Below, piece by piece: positions 36,640 through 48,833 of a DNA stretch of 64,000 bases (positions are counted from its first letter, which is position 1; each line of letters opens with the position of its first letter). Source of the DNA: Jacaranda mimosifolia (lineage: Eukaryota > Streptophyta > Magnoliopsida > Lamiales > Bignoniaceae); NCBI GenBank assembly GCA_018894105.1, contig CM032126.1:11559001-11623000 (forward strand), in the 5' to 3' direction. Under the pieces are notes generated by a model. It saw only the letters and a list, made by a program, of their open reading frames with translations, had not been told where the DNA came from and made no database searches. A program made the position numbers and the translations under genes.

Positions 36640-37960
36640 CAGATGGAGTTAGGACGATGTGTTTTGGGGAGTTTGAGTTAAGAATTATTTTAAGTATCAT
36701 ATATGTTTTTCTAATTAGATTTCAAAATGGAAGAGTTTTCTAAATGTTTTAAATTCTTTTATGTGCCTCAGAAAAAATTTACTTGGTATGAACATGAGAG
36801 AGCATAGATTCGCAAAATATTTGAGCATCACAGCTTGGAGTTATTGAAATATAAGTTACACCGAGCGCGTCAATCCAAAAAGAAGCCAATTTGGATGGGA
36901 GATGAAGTTTGGGATGGATTGCTTGAAAAATGGGCAATGATGGATTCCAAAAGACGAGTGTTCAAAATAAAGCAAATATGGCATCAGACTGTGGTGGTGT
37001 GGGATTTCCACTTCATCAGAGTGGTTGTATCTCACACCTATCACACAAAGATAAATTGGTAATTTTTATAAAAGTATCAATATTTAATTTTAGTTATAAT
37101 TGATTCCTGATAAATGTGTTTGGATGTAGAAGAAAGAACTTGGACATCCACCTGGACTTGCAGAATCATTTATGTGTACACATTTTGCATTAAATGAAAA
37201 AGGTGAATACATATGAGTCAATGAACATGTACAGAATACTTATGTAAGTAGTATGTTATATAAAAACAACTAATTTAGAGAGTTTAAATGTTATAATTTT
37301 TATGTTAGAAAATTTAAATGCTATATATATGTTAATTTTTATGCTGGATGCTTAAATTTATATATATATATATATATATATGTTGATCATTCTATGTTCT
37401 TCATGTACAAAATATGTTCAACAGTCAACTGGAAGAGTCATCTAGTCAAAGTTCAAGTGATGGTGTTGACAATTTTTTGGTGCCCATGTTATCTCAGCTT
37501 CAGGTATTAAATTATTTGATTTTTATTAATTTGTGGTAATATTACCTATATAGGTGTGGAAAGATACAATAGGCGGATCTGTGGACTTAGAAGTAAGGCT
37601 TCCTTTGTCGCAGGTCACTCATCTAGAGGACCTCCAAATAATTAGCCCTATGAAAGTGAAATGATTAAGACGTTGAAACAAGAAGTGACAACGTTAGAAG
37701 AAGAAAATATGATGTTTAAGCAAAAAATCATGGATATGGAGGTGATGATGCGGCAGATGTTTATGCAACAAAATATGCATACCCCATCACCATCAATTCA
37801 TCCTCATACATCGCCATTTTATCCGCCTACAAATCTCTCTTTCATGGCACGGGGCTCACATTTACTTGGGCTAGAGGTATTTGCTGCACCATCCTTATCT
37901 AGATCCCCTAATGAACAGCCATGAAAAAACATAGATGATGAGAATGATGATTGATTGGCT
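36640..37960 (+). pseudogene. CACTA transposase gene, 3' part (Transposase_24-like)
   Basis: Coding resumes right after element B: IPD at its left edge continues as DGVRTMCFGEF at its right edge, the W-x-x-IPD...F-EF pattern of plant En/Spm Transposase_24 proteins. Next come KYKLHRARQSKKKPIWMGDE and W-x-x-LLEKWA (36835-36960), then GHPPGLAESFMCTHFALNEK (around 37140), and finally a coiled-coil block (37661-37750) followed by a proline-rich tail. Stops at 36807, 37216 and 37648 make it a pseudogene. An intron-like break lies at 36677-36718. Confidence 0.7.
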
Positions 37961-38221
37961 TATGTATGAATATTTAGGTATATACTGTGTTAAGATTATT
38001 ACACTTTGATAATTACATTTTAATACTTTTATATTGTTAAAACTATGAATATTTTGTTTATTTGATGTTATATTTGGATTTTATGGAAGATACTGTTATT
38101 TTATTATTTGGTGGTTATAAGCATCGTTAAGTATGGTGTTGTTGGATTTATAAATATACTATTGTTGATTATAGGTTTTTAATATTAGAAAAATGCTGTA
38201 AAATAAAAAAAATACAAAATA

Positions 38222-38411
38222 TTTTGTGAAGGAAAAATTCTTCAAAAACTGCATTTTGTGATGGAAAAATCCATCACAAAAAAAAATTCAAAAAATTGAA
38301 AATATGCGATGGATAAAAATCCATTTTGGCTAATTTTCCGTCACAACCGTCGCAAAATTTTGCGACCGATTTTTTTTGTTGCAAAATTTGTTGCAAAAAG
38401 CTGTTTTTTCA
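38222..38411. repeat. CACTA right subterminal repeats
   Basis: Motifs such as ttttgtgatgg, ccatcacaaaa, ccgtcacaac and cgtcgcaaaattttgcgacc repeat in both orientations next to the right terminus and match the left subterminal motifs. Confidence 0.8.
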
Positions 38412-38492
38412 GTAGTGGATTTTATCTACAAATATTTTGCATGTTTATAAGAGATTTTCTTAAAAATAATTAAGTTTGAAAACTTTTAGAAG

Positions 38493-38728
38493 TTTAGAAT
38501 TTACGTATCAACTAATGTAAAATTAGTCATTTATTAAATTTTAAACTCTTTATTAAGAATATAATGATTTGATATTCCACAAAATAGGTATATTATTTTT
38601 CTTATATAAGTTTAGAATTTACATATCAATTAATTAAAATTATTCATTTATTAAATTTTAAACTCTTTATTAAGAATATAATGATTTGATATTCCACAAA
38701 ATATGTATACTGTTCTTCTTAATTATAA
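38493..38728. repeat. 118-bp tandem duplication in the Helitron arm
   Basis: TTTAGAATTTAC.TATCAA starts at 38493 and again at 38611; both copies continue through AATATAATGATTTGATATTCC. Two copies are present. Confidence 0.85.
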
Positions 38729-39959
38729 GAGATTGATAAGTTGTAAAGTGTTTTACAAATTATATGCATATTTAGAACTCTATGGTTAAGGAGATAATTA
38801 TTTAATTAAGATATAAATACAATTCAATAATGTATACTTCAACTAAAAAAAAGTGATCAAAAATTTGAAATATAAAAAAAATTATTTGATATGAAAGATA
38901 AATTTCATTGTTTCGACCTAACTTAAATTATCAAGTACCTTATTTAGATAAATTTTAAATTGTTCTTAAAATAAATATTGTATAGTTAAAATAGAAAATA
39001 AAATATCTAACCTTTTTTCACCTTAATATTTTTGTTTAATTAAATCATTCAACTTTAAATATACACTTATTAGATACTCTAAATGTGTCTACTGTGTGTA
39101 TTATTTTTCATCATGCCAAGTCACGAACAATTATTTTAATTGTTAAAATTATCAAGTATAAGTTATCAAAATATGGAATATGCAAATGAGTATTTTATTT
39201 AGTAATGAATTTTTAGTTTCTAAGTATATATAAGTAAGTCTTTACAAATAATTTATATATACTGATAGAGATATGAAATATTTTTATAAAAGTATTATAA
39301 ATATAAGTAAATATTTAGTTAAATTGAAATATAAATACCAAGTATAATTAAGTAAATTCCACATAAAAATACATAGTCATGTAATTGAAATATTATATTT
39401 TTTTATTAAATCTAATTAAGTAAATTTCATATAAAAAGTATATTTTTTTCTTCATCCATTTGATAGAAAAATTGAATTAATTTCAACTATTTAGTAAAAT
39501 GATATACTTCATAAAGCTACAATATTGTAGATACATTATTCAATATAAAATAGACACAAATAATATTCTTTTTCACATGTAGAAATCAAAAGAACTACAG
39601 TAGAAAGATAGTAAAATACAAATACAACAACCAAATGCATTATGAATTAAATTTATACGATGAGATAAATTATTAAATCTATGGTTATAGATATTCTGAA
39701 CATTTATAATGATTTTTTTTTTTATCATTATGAATAATTGAAGTTATCCCTTGAGATCAGAATTAATACTATAATTTTGGATAAATACAACATGAACTTT
39801 TAGTTATAACAGATAAAATAGCTGTTTTAAAATAATATTAAAACAAATTAACGACCAATGATTTTTTTAATTTAATTAAAAAACTCAAAATTATGAGAAT
39901 TTAGATTTTGACAAAAATTGTGCAATTATGGGCTGTTGTACTATATATAATAGTATAGA

Positions 39960-41195
39960 TAAAAAGAACAGAATGCTTCGCTCACAATTGTGCAACGTTG
40001 TCTAATTTTTGAATTCTTCAATTAAATTTTTTTAATTAGTTTTAATTATTTTAAATTTGATACTAATTTAACTTAATTGTTCTATTAGATTCCTAAATTT
40101 TTCAAAACTATTTTTTATTAAAGTTAATCATTCTTCATTCATCTCTAATATTAAAAAACCTATTGTATTATATGTGTAAAATCCCTCCCGTAAGATATAT
40201 AAAAAAATGGATTGCATTTACATTTTAATGTTTTTAGATTTTCAAAATTATTTTATTGATTTAAATAAATTCATTCTTTCTTTATCTCCAATATTAATAA
40301 TATAAAAAAAATGATTACATTCTATTTAAATATTTTTAAATTTTCAATATCATTTTCTTGATTTGAAATAAATTAATTCTTGACTTATCACTTTGGTTTC
40401 TCAAATTATAAAAATATTCCATGTATCACCTACAATCAACAAAATAAAATATGTTTCTCAATTTTTTAAAAATATTTAAGAAAATATTAAAGCTATAATA
40501 GCGAATTTTAAACCTATCGTATAAATTAAATGAACCACAAACCCACCCATTTATGGTGTTTGATGCTAATTAGCAGCCAAATTTTTTTCATTTTCACATA
40601 CCATTTTCACATTTTGAAAATTAGAACAAATTATGTTATATATATTTTTATCCAATATATTTTTATTTTTATTCTCAAATCATGTTTTCTAATAACTTAT
40701 ATAATTTCTCCCAATAACCTAAATATTTTCTCTCTGTATTTTCATTATTATTATCTCTCCTACTTACAACCTATTAAACTTTATATAATTATTATTTTTT
40801 CAACAACCTATCCAAGTATGCATGAATTTTCAGCTCATTTTTTCTAATTACCTTTTCAAAATTTGAAAATTCTAAAAATGAAAAATGAAAATGAAAACAT
40901 AACCAAACGAGCCCCTGCTCACCTCATTTTCAGTTTTGAAGAGAGGTCAAGCCCCCTACAGCAGTGACTTTAAGCCCAATATTTTTGGGGCTAATTTTCT
41001 ATACTCCTAAAACTTCGACTTATTTATAAAAAAATCGTAATTATTAAAAAATTATAAATACTTTCTAACATTAACGGTCGGCCATTAAATTTTTTGTTTG
41101 TTTTATTTTTTAATTAATAAATAATCTTATTAGTTCTAATTAAATTATTTCAAACTTATCTACTATTATAATATTATTACATATATAAATTAATA
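39960..41195. other. AT-rich intergenic DNA
   Basis: No gene is recognised. The open frame at 40530-40847 is a low-complexity Ile/Phe/Tyr-rich product of AT-rich DNA. Confidence 0.6.
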
Positions 41196-41690
41196 ATATT
41201 ATTAAATAGATTTATTTTAGCTATATTTATTATTTAACATCATTGAATATTCAACATTATTTCAAATTTTTAATTTTTTTAATTATTTTTATTTCAAGTC
41301 AGTAAATAATTCAATTCAATTTATTTTAGATATGTTTGCTATTTAACATTATTGAATATGTAAGATTATTTTTTTCTATTATTTTTTAATTGTTTATTTA
41401 ATATTATTAAATAGATTTGTTTTAACTCTATTTACTATCTAATATCATTGAATATGCAACATCATTTCATATTTAATTATATTTATTTCAAATCAATAAA
41501 TAATTCGATTAAATTTATTTTAGATATGTTTGCTATTTAACATTATTGAATATGTAAGATTATTTTTTAATTTTATGATTTTTTAATTGTTTAGTTATTT
41601 GATTTCTTAATTAATAAATAGTTTAATTAAATGAATTATATTATTTCTGATATATTTACTATTTTAAAGTTATTTAATATGTAACTCAAA
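41196..41690. repeat. AT-rich higher-order tandem repeat
   Basis: Units based on TTATTTTAGATATGTTTGCT and TTAACATTATTGAATATG start near 41212, 41321, 41414 and 41515. Alternate units resemble each other most (spacing about 194-201 bp), so the array looks like a dimer of roughly 100-bp subunits repeated twice. Confidence 0.75.
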
Positions 41691-42589
41691 TTAAGTTATA
41701 TTGTTTTAGGTGATAAAGTTAGATTTCTAAGAGAAATTTGAAGTGGTAATTTTGTGTGAAATAATTTTTTATATATTCAAAATATTACAAATAGGTTCAA
41801 GAATATTTTGGCTTGGTAAACTAACTAAACAATAATGAGGGCACTTTTGAATTTTCAAATAATTTTTTTTGGTGTTATCATTTTTTTTTTTAATGAGAAA
41901 CCTCTGAAGCATAGGTAATTAACCCATACTTTTATGTAGACAAATATTAAAAAATCTTGTGAGATGCTTTTGAAGCATATGATATGCTAGATCTTTTTTC
42001 TAAAAATAAGTTCTTAAAGTATTTGTATAAAATAAAATTTTGAAACTTATATGATATTTGTAATAGTAATTTTGCAACTAATATGATTAAAATTAAGGGA
42101 ATTTGTTAAAATCTTAAAAACAAGTTAGAAACTTTTTACTAAAAAATGTTTACACCTCATAACATATTAGTTTAGAAGCTTACAAACTCGTTTTAAAAAG
42201 AAATTATCAAACACTTTTTGACAAAGATGTTTTGAGAAAATTATAAGCTCACTCAAACAACCTGTAAGTAAAACTTGTGATTATTAATGATGGAATCGGA
42301 GAGAAATAAGAAAGCTGAAACAGTCCCAAGTAAACCTCCCAATTAAAACAATCTTTGTGTTAAATGAAATTCTTATAAAGGCTATACATTAAACAATAAA
42401 ACCCCATTCATGAAACTGAAATTGCTAGAGATATTAATTACAAAGAAGTAAACATGCAAATGGCCTGATAGAATGCTTTGGACATTGCCACAGCCGCAGG
42501 CTTTCTTCTTGAGCAGTGAATTAAGCATCCGCACTTCCTTTGCTTTAGCAACCAGTTTTTCCAGATCCTTTCTCCGTAATTCAAAAGTT
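41691..42589. other. AT-rich spacer and kinase-gene 3' flank
   Basis: No open frame of note. The part next to 42590 is presumably the 3' untranslated region of the minus-strand kinase gene; its polyadenylation site was not located. Confidence 0.5.
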
Positions 42590-45500
42590 TCATCTCATTG
42601 AAATGTCACCTTCCAACATCCGAAGTACCTACAGCAGTCAGCAAGCAAATAAAACACAAATATCTCATGAAATGAGAACGTTCAATTCAAATTCAATTAA
42701 TCAACCTCTGGAGTCTATATATAGTTAAATCATTGAGAATTTTTGGGTCCATATTTCACATTGAGAAGGGACATATATAGTTGGGAATTGGGATCAGTCC
42801 ACCTTTGACATGCTAATACTAAATTCAACCTTTTTAGTTTTACCTGAGACATTCGGGGCCTTGACTGAGGGTCCCGTTGTAGGCACAATGAAGCACAATG
42901 CAGCATCGCCTGAACCTCCTTCTCTGACTCCAAATAGCAGTTCATCAAGCATGGATCCACAAGTTTTGAAACCGCATTTTCTTCCAGCAGAGGACGTGCC
43001 TGCTCCATTTATATATAATAGTAAATAAATGGCATCAAGACTTAAAACCTCACATGAATTATATAGTATTTACTTTCAGCAGAGGATGCAAGGAAAAAAC
43101 TTAATTTAGTACCATTATACACGAGAAAATCAAAATATACATATGTAATGAGAAGTAGCATGTAAATGGATTTTCTAAGTCCTACCCACTCTGTGAGGAA
43201 TTGTTCGCCTTTGGGTCGCTTTATATCCACAGCTTTCCTACCAGTAACCAGCTCCACCAATACCACACCAAAAGAGTACACATCAGCTTTTTCACTGACT
43301 TGCCCACTTTGAGCATATTCTGGAGCTAAGTACCCAAAAGTTCCGATAATCCTAGTCTCTACACCTGAATCTCTATCCGGCTGCAGCCTTGCTAGTCCAA
43401 AGTCACCAACCTTTTTTTTTTTTTTTTTTCAGAAAGAAAAGGAGAAAAAGGAAATGACCATGTTACACTTCAAGTGATAGTACTAAACAAAATCAAAGCA
43501 TATCTGTAGTCATTGTTGTTTGCTATAAAAACTTCAAGTTTCATCCACAATTAAAGACAATTTTGAAAGCAGACGTAATCATTTAAAGCACATCTATTTA
43601 ATCCATGAGGTATGAACTTATTCCCAAGAAGACTACTAGAAAAATGTAGAAAAGAGACGGATCACATACTAATGGCTCAAAATCATGAGTTAGAAGAATG
43701 TTGTTTGGCCGCATATCACGGTGGACTATACTGCCAACTCTGGACTCCTCGTGGAGGTATCTCAGCCCTCGAGCAGCTCCAACTGCAATTTTTTGACGTG
43801 CAGCCCAGTCTAATGGATGTTGAGTACGTCCTGCAATTTAAATGAAACTATTCAATTCAGAGAAAAGTTTGTCGCACCAAGCTCAATGAAATTCTTCAGG
43901 AAAAAATAATGCTATCTAAGCATGTGGTTCAAATATTTCTATGTTCTAACAAAGTTAATGGTTTCCTAGTGATCTAGTAAGCAATGAAAGGGCTTGGTTT
44001 TCGGAACTAGTATTGTGTATAAAATAAGTCTTGAAGATATATTCACAAGCCCCAAAAGCACAGAAAAAGGATAAAGAACTGACAAAAAAGTTGAAAAGAG
44101 AATCACTTAGGATAATGATTCTCTCCTTTGCTTCTCTTGCTGAACCTTATTTTGATATCCTCTTTGTGATGACTATTCTTGATTGATAGTGCATAATGGA
44201 AAGACATAGAATCCAAAGTACCATATAAATGTGAATCCAAAGAGCCATTGCAGATGTATTCATAAACTAGTAGCCGTCTTGTATCCTCCACGCAATATCC
44301 AATCAGCATGACAACATTACGATGTTGTGCACAGCTTAAGGCCTGCACTTCGGAGCAAAATTCACGATCACCCTGAGTACTAGCCAATTTATGTTGCTTG
44401 ACAGCTATGACCTGACCATCAGGCAAGACTCCACGGTGTACAGAACCATATCCACCATCGGCCAAAAAATTATCCTGTGAAAATCCCCCAGTGGCTTGTT
44501 CAAGCTCAGTGTAGGAGAACAACCTAGGAGGTTGTCCGAACGACGGTGTTTTGTGCTGACATACTGAACAAAGTGGAGGAGGGTCTGGGGGTGCATTTTT
44601 ATTTAATGATATCATCTCTCGCACATTCTTGCAAAAATGTGGATTTGTTTGAGAAAACTTGCAGGCTTCAGACATGGAATTTGGCGCTCTACTGCCAGAT
44701 CTCTGTAAACCTTCTTTTAAAAGCTTTGAACCTTCATCAGCAGAACTCAGATTGTCTTCCATCCATTGCTGGGAACACATACTTGTTGAAAGAGAGCTTA
44801 GGTTATCACTGTCTGACTCAGAGTCAGATTCTTCAAATTCATAGTCCTTCAATGACAGTGGTAAAATCTGCTTCACCTTTGGTTCCCAATTAATTTCAGA
44901 CATGAATGTTGGAGAGGTAAACAAGTCTAAGCTTGAAATTGAGGATGTCCTGTCCGGGCTGCTTGTAGGAGTCACATTTGGAACTTTTAACTGGTTGAAG
45001 TCATCCTTGGTACGCTTTTTAGATGATTTTAGACAGGGGGGCTCCTGTTTTTCCCTCTTTCTTGGTTCTATCAAGTTCAACCGAAGAACCGTTGGCTCAG
45101 AATTTTTAACAATTATAACATTGCAGTCAAGCTGCTCCATGCAAAAGTTTGCTTCCTTTTTCATTCGCCTGTCCAGTGATAACCAAGGAAAGAATAACTT
45201 ATGTAAGTAAAGCATGTAGATATTTTTAGAGACAGAATGGTGGATCTAGAACAGGTTTCGATTATAAGAAGAAGCAAAAGCTATATTACATATATTACTT
45301 GTCCAATACAACCCACTGTGCTTGAGCTCTCTTGGCTTCAGTGGCCACCACTCCATCTTTAGATCCATAAACCACTTTCATCTTCACAGTTACCTGTAAT
45401 GCAATGAAAATAGTTGTTAATCGCCAAGTGTGTTGTATATTGTAAGTAGAACTCACCAACAGAGAATAAACTAAAATAATAGAGCATGAGACATCGGTAA

Positions 45501-46195
45501 AACACCTTTTCTGGATCATAAATATCCTGAAGTTGGCACATCATCTGGTTGCATAAATTGGAAATATACTCCTTCTGTTCTAAACTTGTTCCTGACATGA
45601 ATCTCCAGTATCCAGCTGTGCAATCACTATGAAAATTTGGAAAACCCCATAGCTTTTTACCTAATAAAAAAAGCTCAGTTGTTTTAGATAAATGACCAAA
45701 GAATAATGATATATTTAGATGAAAATTCTACACCAAACTTCTGAATTTGGTAAGCACAGGTATATAAGATTTCTACAGCAATAGCATTCTCTAGTAGATC
45801 CACAGACACAATGTTCAAATTAACTTGTTTCTCGTTCAATTCAATGTACTTGTAGATCAAAGAAGAGCTGCCATAACATTCAAATGGATGAGTACCACAA
45901 AACGTTCTCTTCTGTATTCAGAGGAACAATTGCAGATTAAAAATAGCAGCATGAGCTATAAAAGGACTTATAATTATCTGCACATTAAAGGTAAAACGAA
46001 AGCAGGAAAAAAGATGTTACTTGAGCTATGACTCGGGACGACCACCAGCAGCCTAACGCAATACCCTGGCTGGACCACATTGGTTAAAGCCCATGCAAAA
46101 GCACTTCTTGAAATTTCCTTAGAAGCCTTAACAGCAACAACAATACTACTCTTCACACCATCCAACTCAGTCCCACTCTTTTGCCTTATACTCAT
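42590..46195 (-). CDS. USP-like plus protein-kinase domain protein (SELMODRAFT_444075-like family)
   Basis: Eight exons on the minus strand join in frame to 650 residues: 46021-46195, 45506-45660, 45299-45393, 44222-45168, 43670-43830, 43186-43410, 42844-42999 and 42590-42628 (TGA at 42590-42592). All junctions are GT-AG. Residues about 15-140 are the USP/adenine-nucleotide-hydrolase-like domain ([33 protein letters not shown]). A serine- and acid-rich linker follows, then a CSVCQHK motif, then the kinase domain from about 355. Visible motifs are the glycine loop GGYGSV (about 380), VAVK lysine (about 399), HRDMRPNN (494-501), DFG (514-516), APEYAQSGQ and a late Arg in SRPRMSQ. The catalytic-loop Lys is Arg; relatives are named 'inactive protein kinase', but HRD Asp and DFG are present, so activity is uncertain. 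It has no signal peptide or membrane helix, so it is probably a cytoplasmic signalling protein. Confidence 0.92.
43411..43429 (-). promoter_or_regulatory. Adenine-run 3' splice acceptor of kinase exon 6
   Basis: In the gene's direction 18 adenines precede the G of the acceptor AG, where a pyrimidine-rich tract is expected. The exon that follows is certain from protein similarity and phase (VGDFGLAR). Confidence 0.8.
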
Positions 46196-48402
46196 CTCAA
46201 GCAGAAGAAAAAACCAACCCCCTCCTCAAACAATGGCTTCAAATCATCAAATTCCTCGAGCCCATTTGATCCAACTTTAGTTTTCTTGCTCAAAATCTTG
46301 ATTTCCCAAAAGGGCCTCTCTTTGAGAGTGTGATTTGGTAATTCAATGCTTCATAATGAACAAAACCATAAAGAGTAAAGAAACTCCCCAGCTTTCAAAT
46401 TATTCAATGATTGGAGCCAATTTCAGAGTTGATAAGTAGGCAGAAACAGGGAAAAAAAAAAAAATTCAACTTACTTAGACTAATTAAAGATAAGAAAGGT
46501 GCATGGTGAGGAAAGTCAATAACTGAAAGTGATTTTTATAGAACAGTTCATGTGGGAAATGTGACCCCAAAACAGTAAGGCAAAAAAAGTGGTGTGGATT
46601 TTAGCTATTAAAGTTCGAAAAAGATGCTGAATTTGAGCAGGAGCCTGCAGCTTCGTTCTTGCGGGCTTGTTTTTACGTGGCAAAACTTTTCAACACATTA
46701 ATCGAATTGCTTACAGGACAACAGAGAAAAGGCCATCGGAGATATGAGAAAAAAGCAAACACGAATACTCAAATTGATGTACAGAAAGCGAAAGTTGAAC
46801 AAACCTGCAAGGGACATGAGTTTGAAGTTTAGTACATCAATAGAGCCCACAACACACATAACAACAAATAGATTCGGTAATCATAGAAGCTTTGTCTCTC
46901 ATACTTTCTCTTTCTATTTATATTTTTTGTTATATATATATATATAGTATAGAGGGATGATATAGATTATAGTACATTTTCTTTAAAGCCCTCACTCCAA
47001 GAATATGCTGACCTCTTCTCCCGGCGCTAATTGGCAAATTTTTGGTCCACAGCAGCACAGGGATACCAGCTGTATCCCCATATATAACCTGTACAAGAAT
47101 AGGCACAGTTTCTTTTTCTTTTTGTTTTTTCCCCCTCACCTCTTTTTGCAAATATGGTCTATCTAAGTTACGTACAAAGCAGTTTTAATAGTAATATTTT
47201 CAAATGAATTGACAGAATCAATCAATTCTCCTTTAGAAAATAATACAAACATAGTTATTTTTCTCTCTTCTCTCTCTAGCTTTTTTTCCTCTGTAATTCC
47301 TTATTTTTCCTTTTTTTCTTTAACTATTTCACTTGATGTTAAATGTTTTTAATTTATTTTAAAAATTCAAATAAATACATTAAAAGTATAATATTATATG
47401 AAAATAAATAAATATTATATTTACTTCAGAGTATTAAACATTTAATATACTTATTAAATTTACTATAAATTGCTAGTTATGATTAAAAGGCATGTATACA
47501 GCCCATACATAGTACTTTTCTTAATACTAGAAGGGAGGGACGGACGGACGGACGGACTAGGGAGAGAAGTTGCGGGGGCCGCTGGGCCCTTTTGTTTTTA
47601 AACTACCACCATGTACAGAGACTTTCGACGCTGTTTTTGGCTATTATGATTTATGCGTATGTTTGTGTGCGCGTGCGCGGCTTTTTGTTTTTGTTTTTTC
47701 TTTTTTTCTGTGGTGGTACTCTTAATTATGCTATTATAGTGCAATATTCTCTCAATTCATAACATTTTATTTCAAAAAAGGATTGCCTAAAATATAAGAT
47801 ATATTTTCTCAAGTGTCGTACACACCATGTTGAGTGGTTAATTGGATTAATAATAATATTTTAAATGGTAGTTATTATATGAAAAAAATGAGGGCATTTT
47901 AGGTACATTATTTGAAAACATATTTAAAGAAGGGTAGATGCTTTATTAATATTATATATTTTTATATTTATATATGTGAGTTTAGAATTTACTTCTTATC
48001 AAACTCTTAATATGTGTGTGTATATAAATAAAAAAAATCTTTTACTTAATTATTTAATTTTTTTTTAAGATCAATAAAATTAGTGCTGTGTCAAGTATAT
48101 TACGCATGAGCATTTTTTTTATTGAAAAAACCTCAACCCTCATAACTTTTAAAATCAACTTTTCTTTCTTTCTTTTTTTTTTTTTTAATTACTATAATAT
48201 ACATACAAACAAAATTCACTATAACATAATAGCCACTCAAATCTATGAGAAACTGTTTAGGTCTAACAAAGCATAAGAATTATTAAAACTCATTACAAAA
48301 TAAGAAATAACTTCACATATATGCCTAGCTTGTTCACATAAGATTATTTTTTCCTATATCAATTCTTATAAATACTCATCTTTTGCTCATTTGGAAAGAG
48401 AC
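46196..48402. other. Upstream region of the kinase gene and intergenic DNA
   Basis: The first few hundred bases should hold the leader and promoter on the minus strand. No definite TATA box is assigned. Simple repeats include an (AT)n run near 46932-46946 and poly-A at 46449-46463. The remainder is AT-rich with no gene. Confidence 0.5.
47538..47557 (+). repeat. (GGAC)5 microsatellite
   Basis: Five perfect GGAC units, unusual for their GC content in this AT-rich setting, lie next to a GC-rich patch with GGGGGCC and GGGCCC. Confidence 0.95.
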
Positions 48403-48676
48403 TATCAGCACATGAATTTCAACCATCTTGATAACAATTTTTGCTAGCGAATCAGTTTGCATTTTGTTATGATAAATAACAATCTTTATACGTGTATTCA
48501 TTTTATTTTTTGCTCATACGTACAACTGTTATTTTTTTTGCTTTCCTTTTTCTATAAATAGTTGTATTACTTCTTTTGTAAATTTAATTAGAACGATTAA
48601 TACAGTATATCATTTTTATTTTCGTGCTTGTGCTCTTGTTCTTCACTTTTCCCATGCATTTATGAGTTTATCAACA
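48403..48676 (+). repeat. Left LTR of the outer copia element
   Basis: This 274-bp LTR contains a TATA-like box, TTCTATAAATAG, near 48550 and the GTGCTTGTGCTCTTGTTCTT block also seen at 63658-63678. Confidence 0.85.
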
Positions 48677-48690
48677 GGTATCAGAGCCAT
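48677..48690 (+). other. Primer-binding site of the outer copia element
   Basis: GGTATCAGAGCC directly follows the LTR. It is complementary to the 3' end of plant initiator tRNA-Met, the usual copia primer. Confidence 0.9.
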
Positions 48691-48833
48691 ATTCTTCTCC
48701 AAAGGTCTCATCCATGGCGGATCTTTGATTTTTTTTTTCTTCCCGACTTCCTTTTTTGGTGGCTGCGTCCCTTGACTTTTTTTGTAATAGAAATATTCAA
48801 GTGAAGCAACTTATTTTGCATCCCTTGACTTAT

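Larger units (their letters stand above)
11038..38417 (+). mobile_element. CACTA (En/Spm-like) DNA transposon with nested gypsy elements
   Basis: The left end reads CACTACTAAAAAAACT. The right end, read inward on the other strand, is CACTACTGAAAAAACAG. The flanking three bases are GAC (11035-11037) and GAT (38418-38420), a near-perfect 3-bp duplication. Both ends carry dense subterminal repeats built on TTTGCGACGG-type motifs, a hallmark of CACTA elements. After removing the two gypsy elements and their duplications it is about 4.6 kb. A decayed transposase gene runs on the plus strand at 24036-24680 and 36640-37960. No Transposase_21 (TNP2) catalytic core was seen, so the element was probably non-autonomous or is badly eroded. 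Confidence 0.85.
9448..39959 (-). mobile_element. Probable non-autonomous Helitron, split by a CACTA element
   Basis: On the minus strand the element would begin at 39959 with TCTATACTATTATATATAG, the typical 5' terminus of many plant Helitrons. It would end at 9448 with GCATCGGGCACATGCTAG, a CTAG 3' terminus preceded by a degenerate GATGCATC palindrome. The host base is A on one side and T on the other, as expected for insertion between A and T without duplication. Subtracting the CACTA element leaves about 3.1 kb of AT-rich DNA (9448-11037 and 38418-39959) with no visible Rep/helicase gene. The hairpin is weak and the two ends are 30 kb apart, so pairing them is inference. They could belong to two different elements. 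Confidence 0.45.

Noticed and set aside
45733..45914. Open stretch in intron 1 of the kinase gene that could be a cassette exon
   Set aside because: Its open frame cannot be joined in phase: joining exon 1 to any AG near 45914 gives a quick stop, and the normal exon 2 fits perfectly without it.
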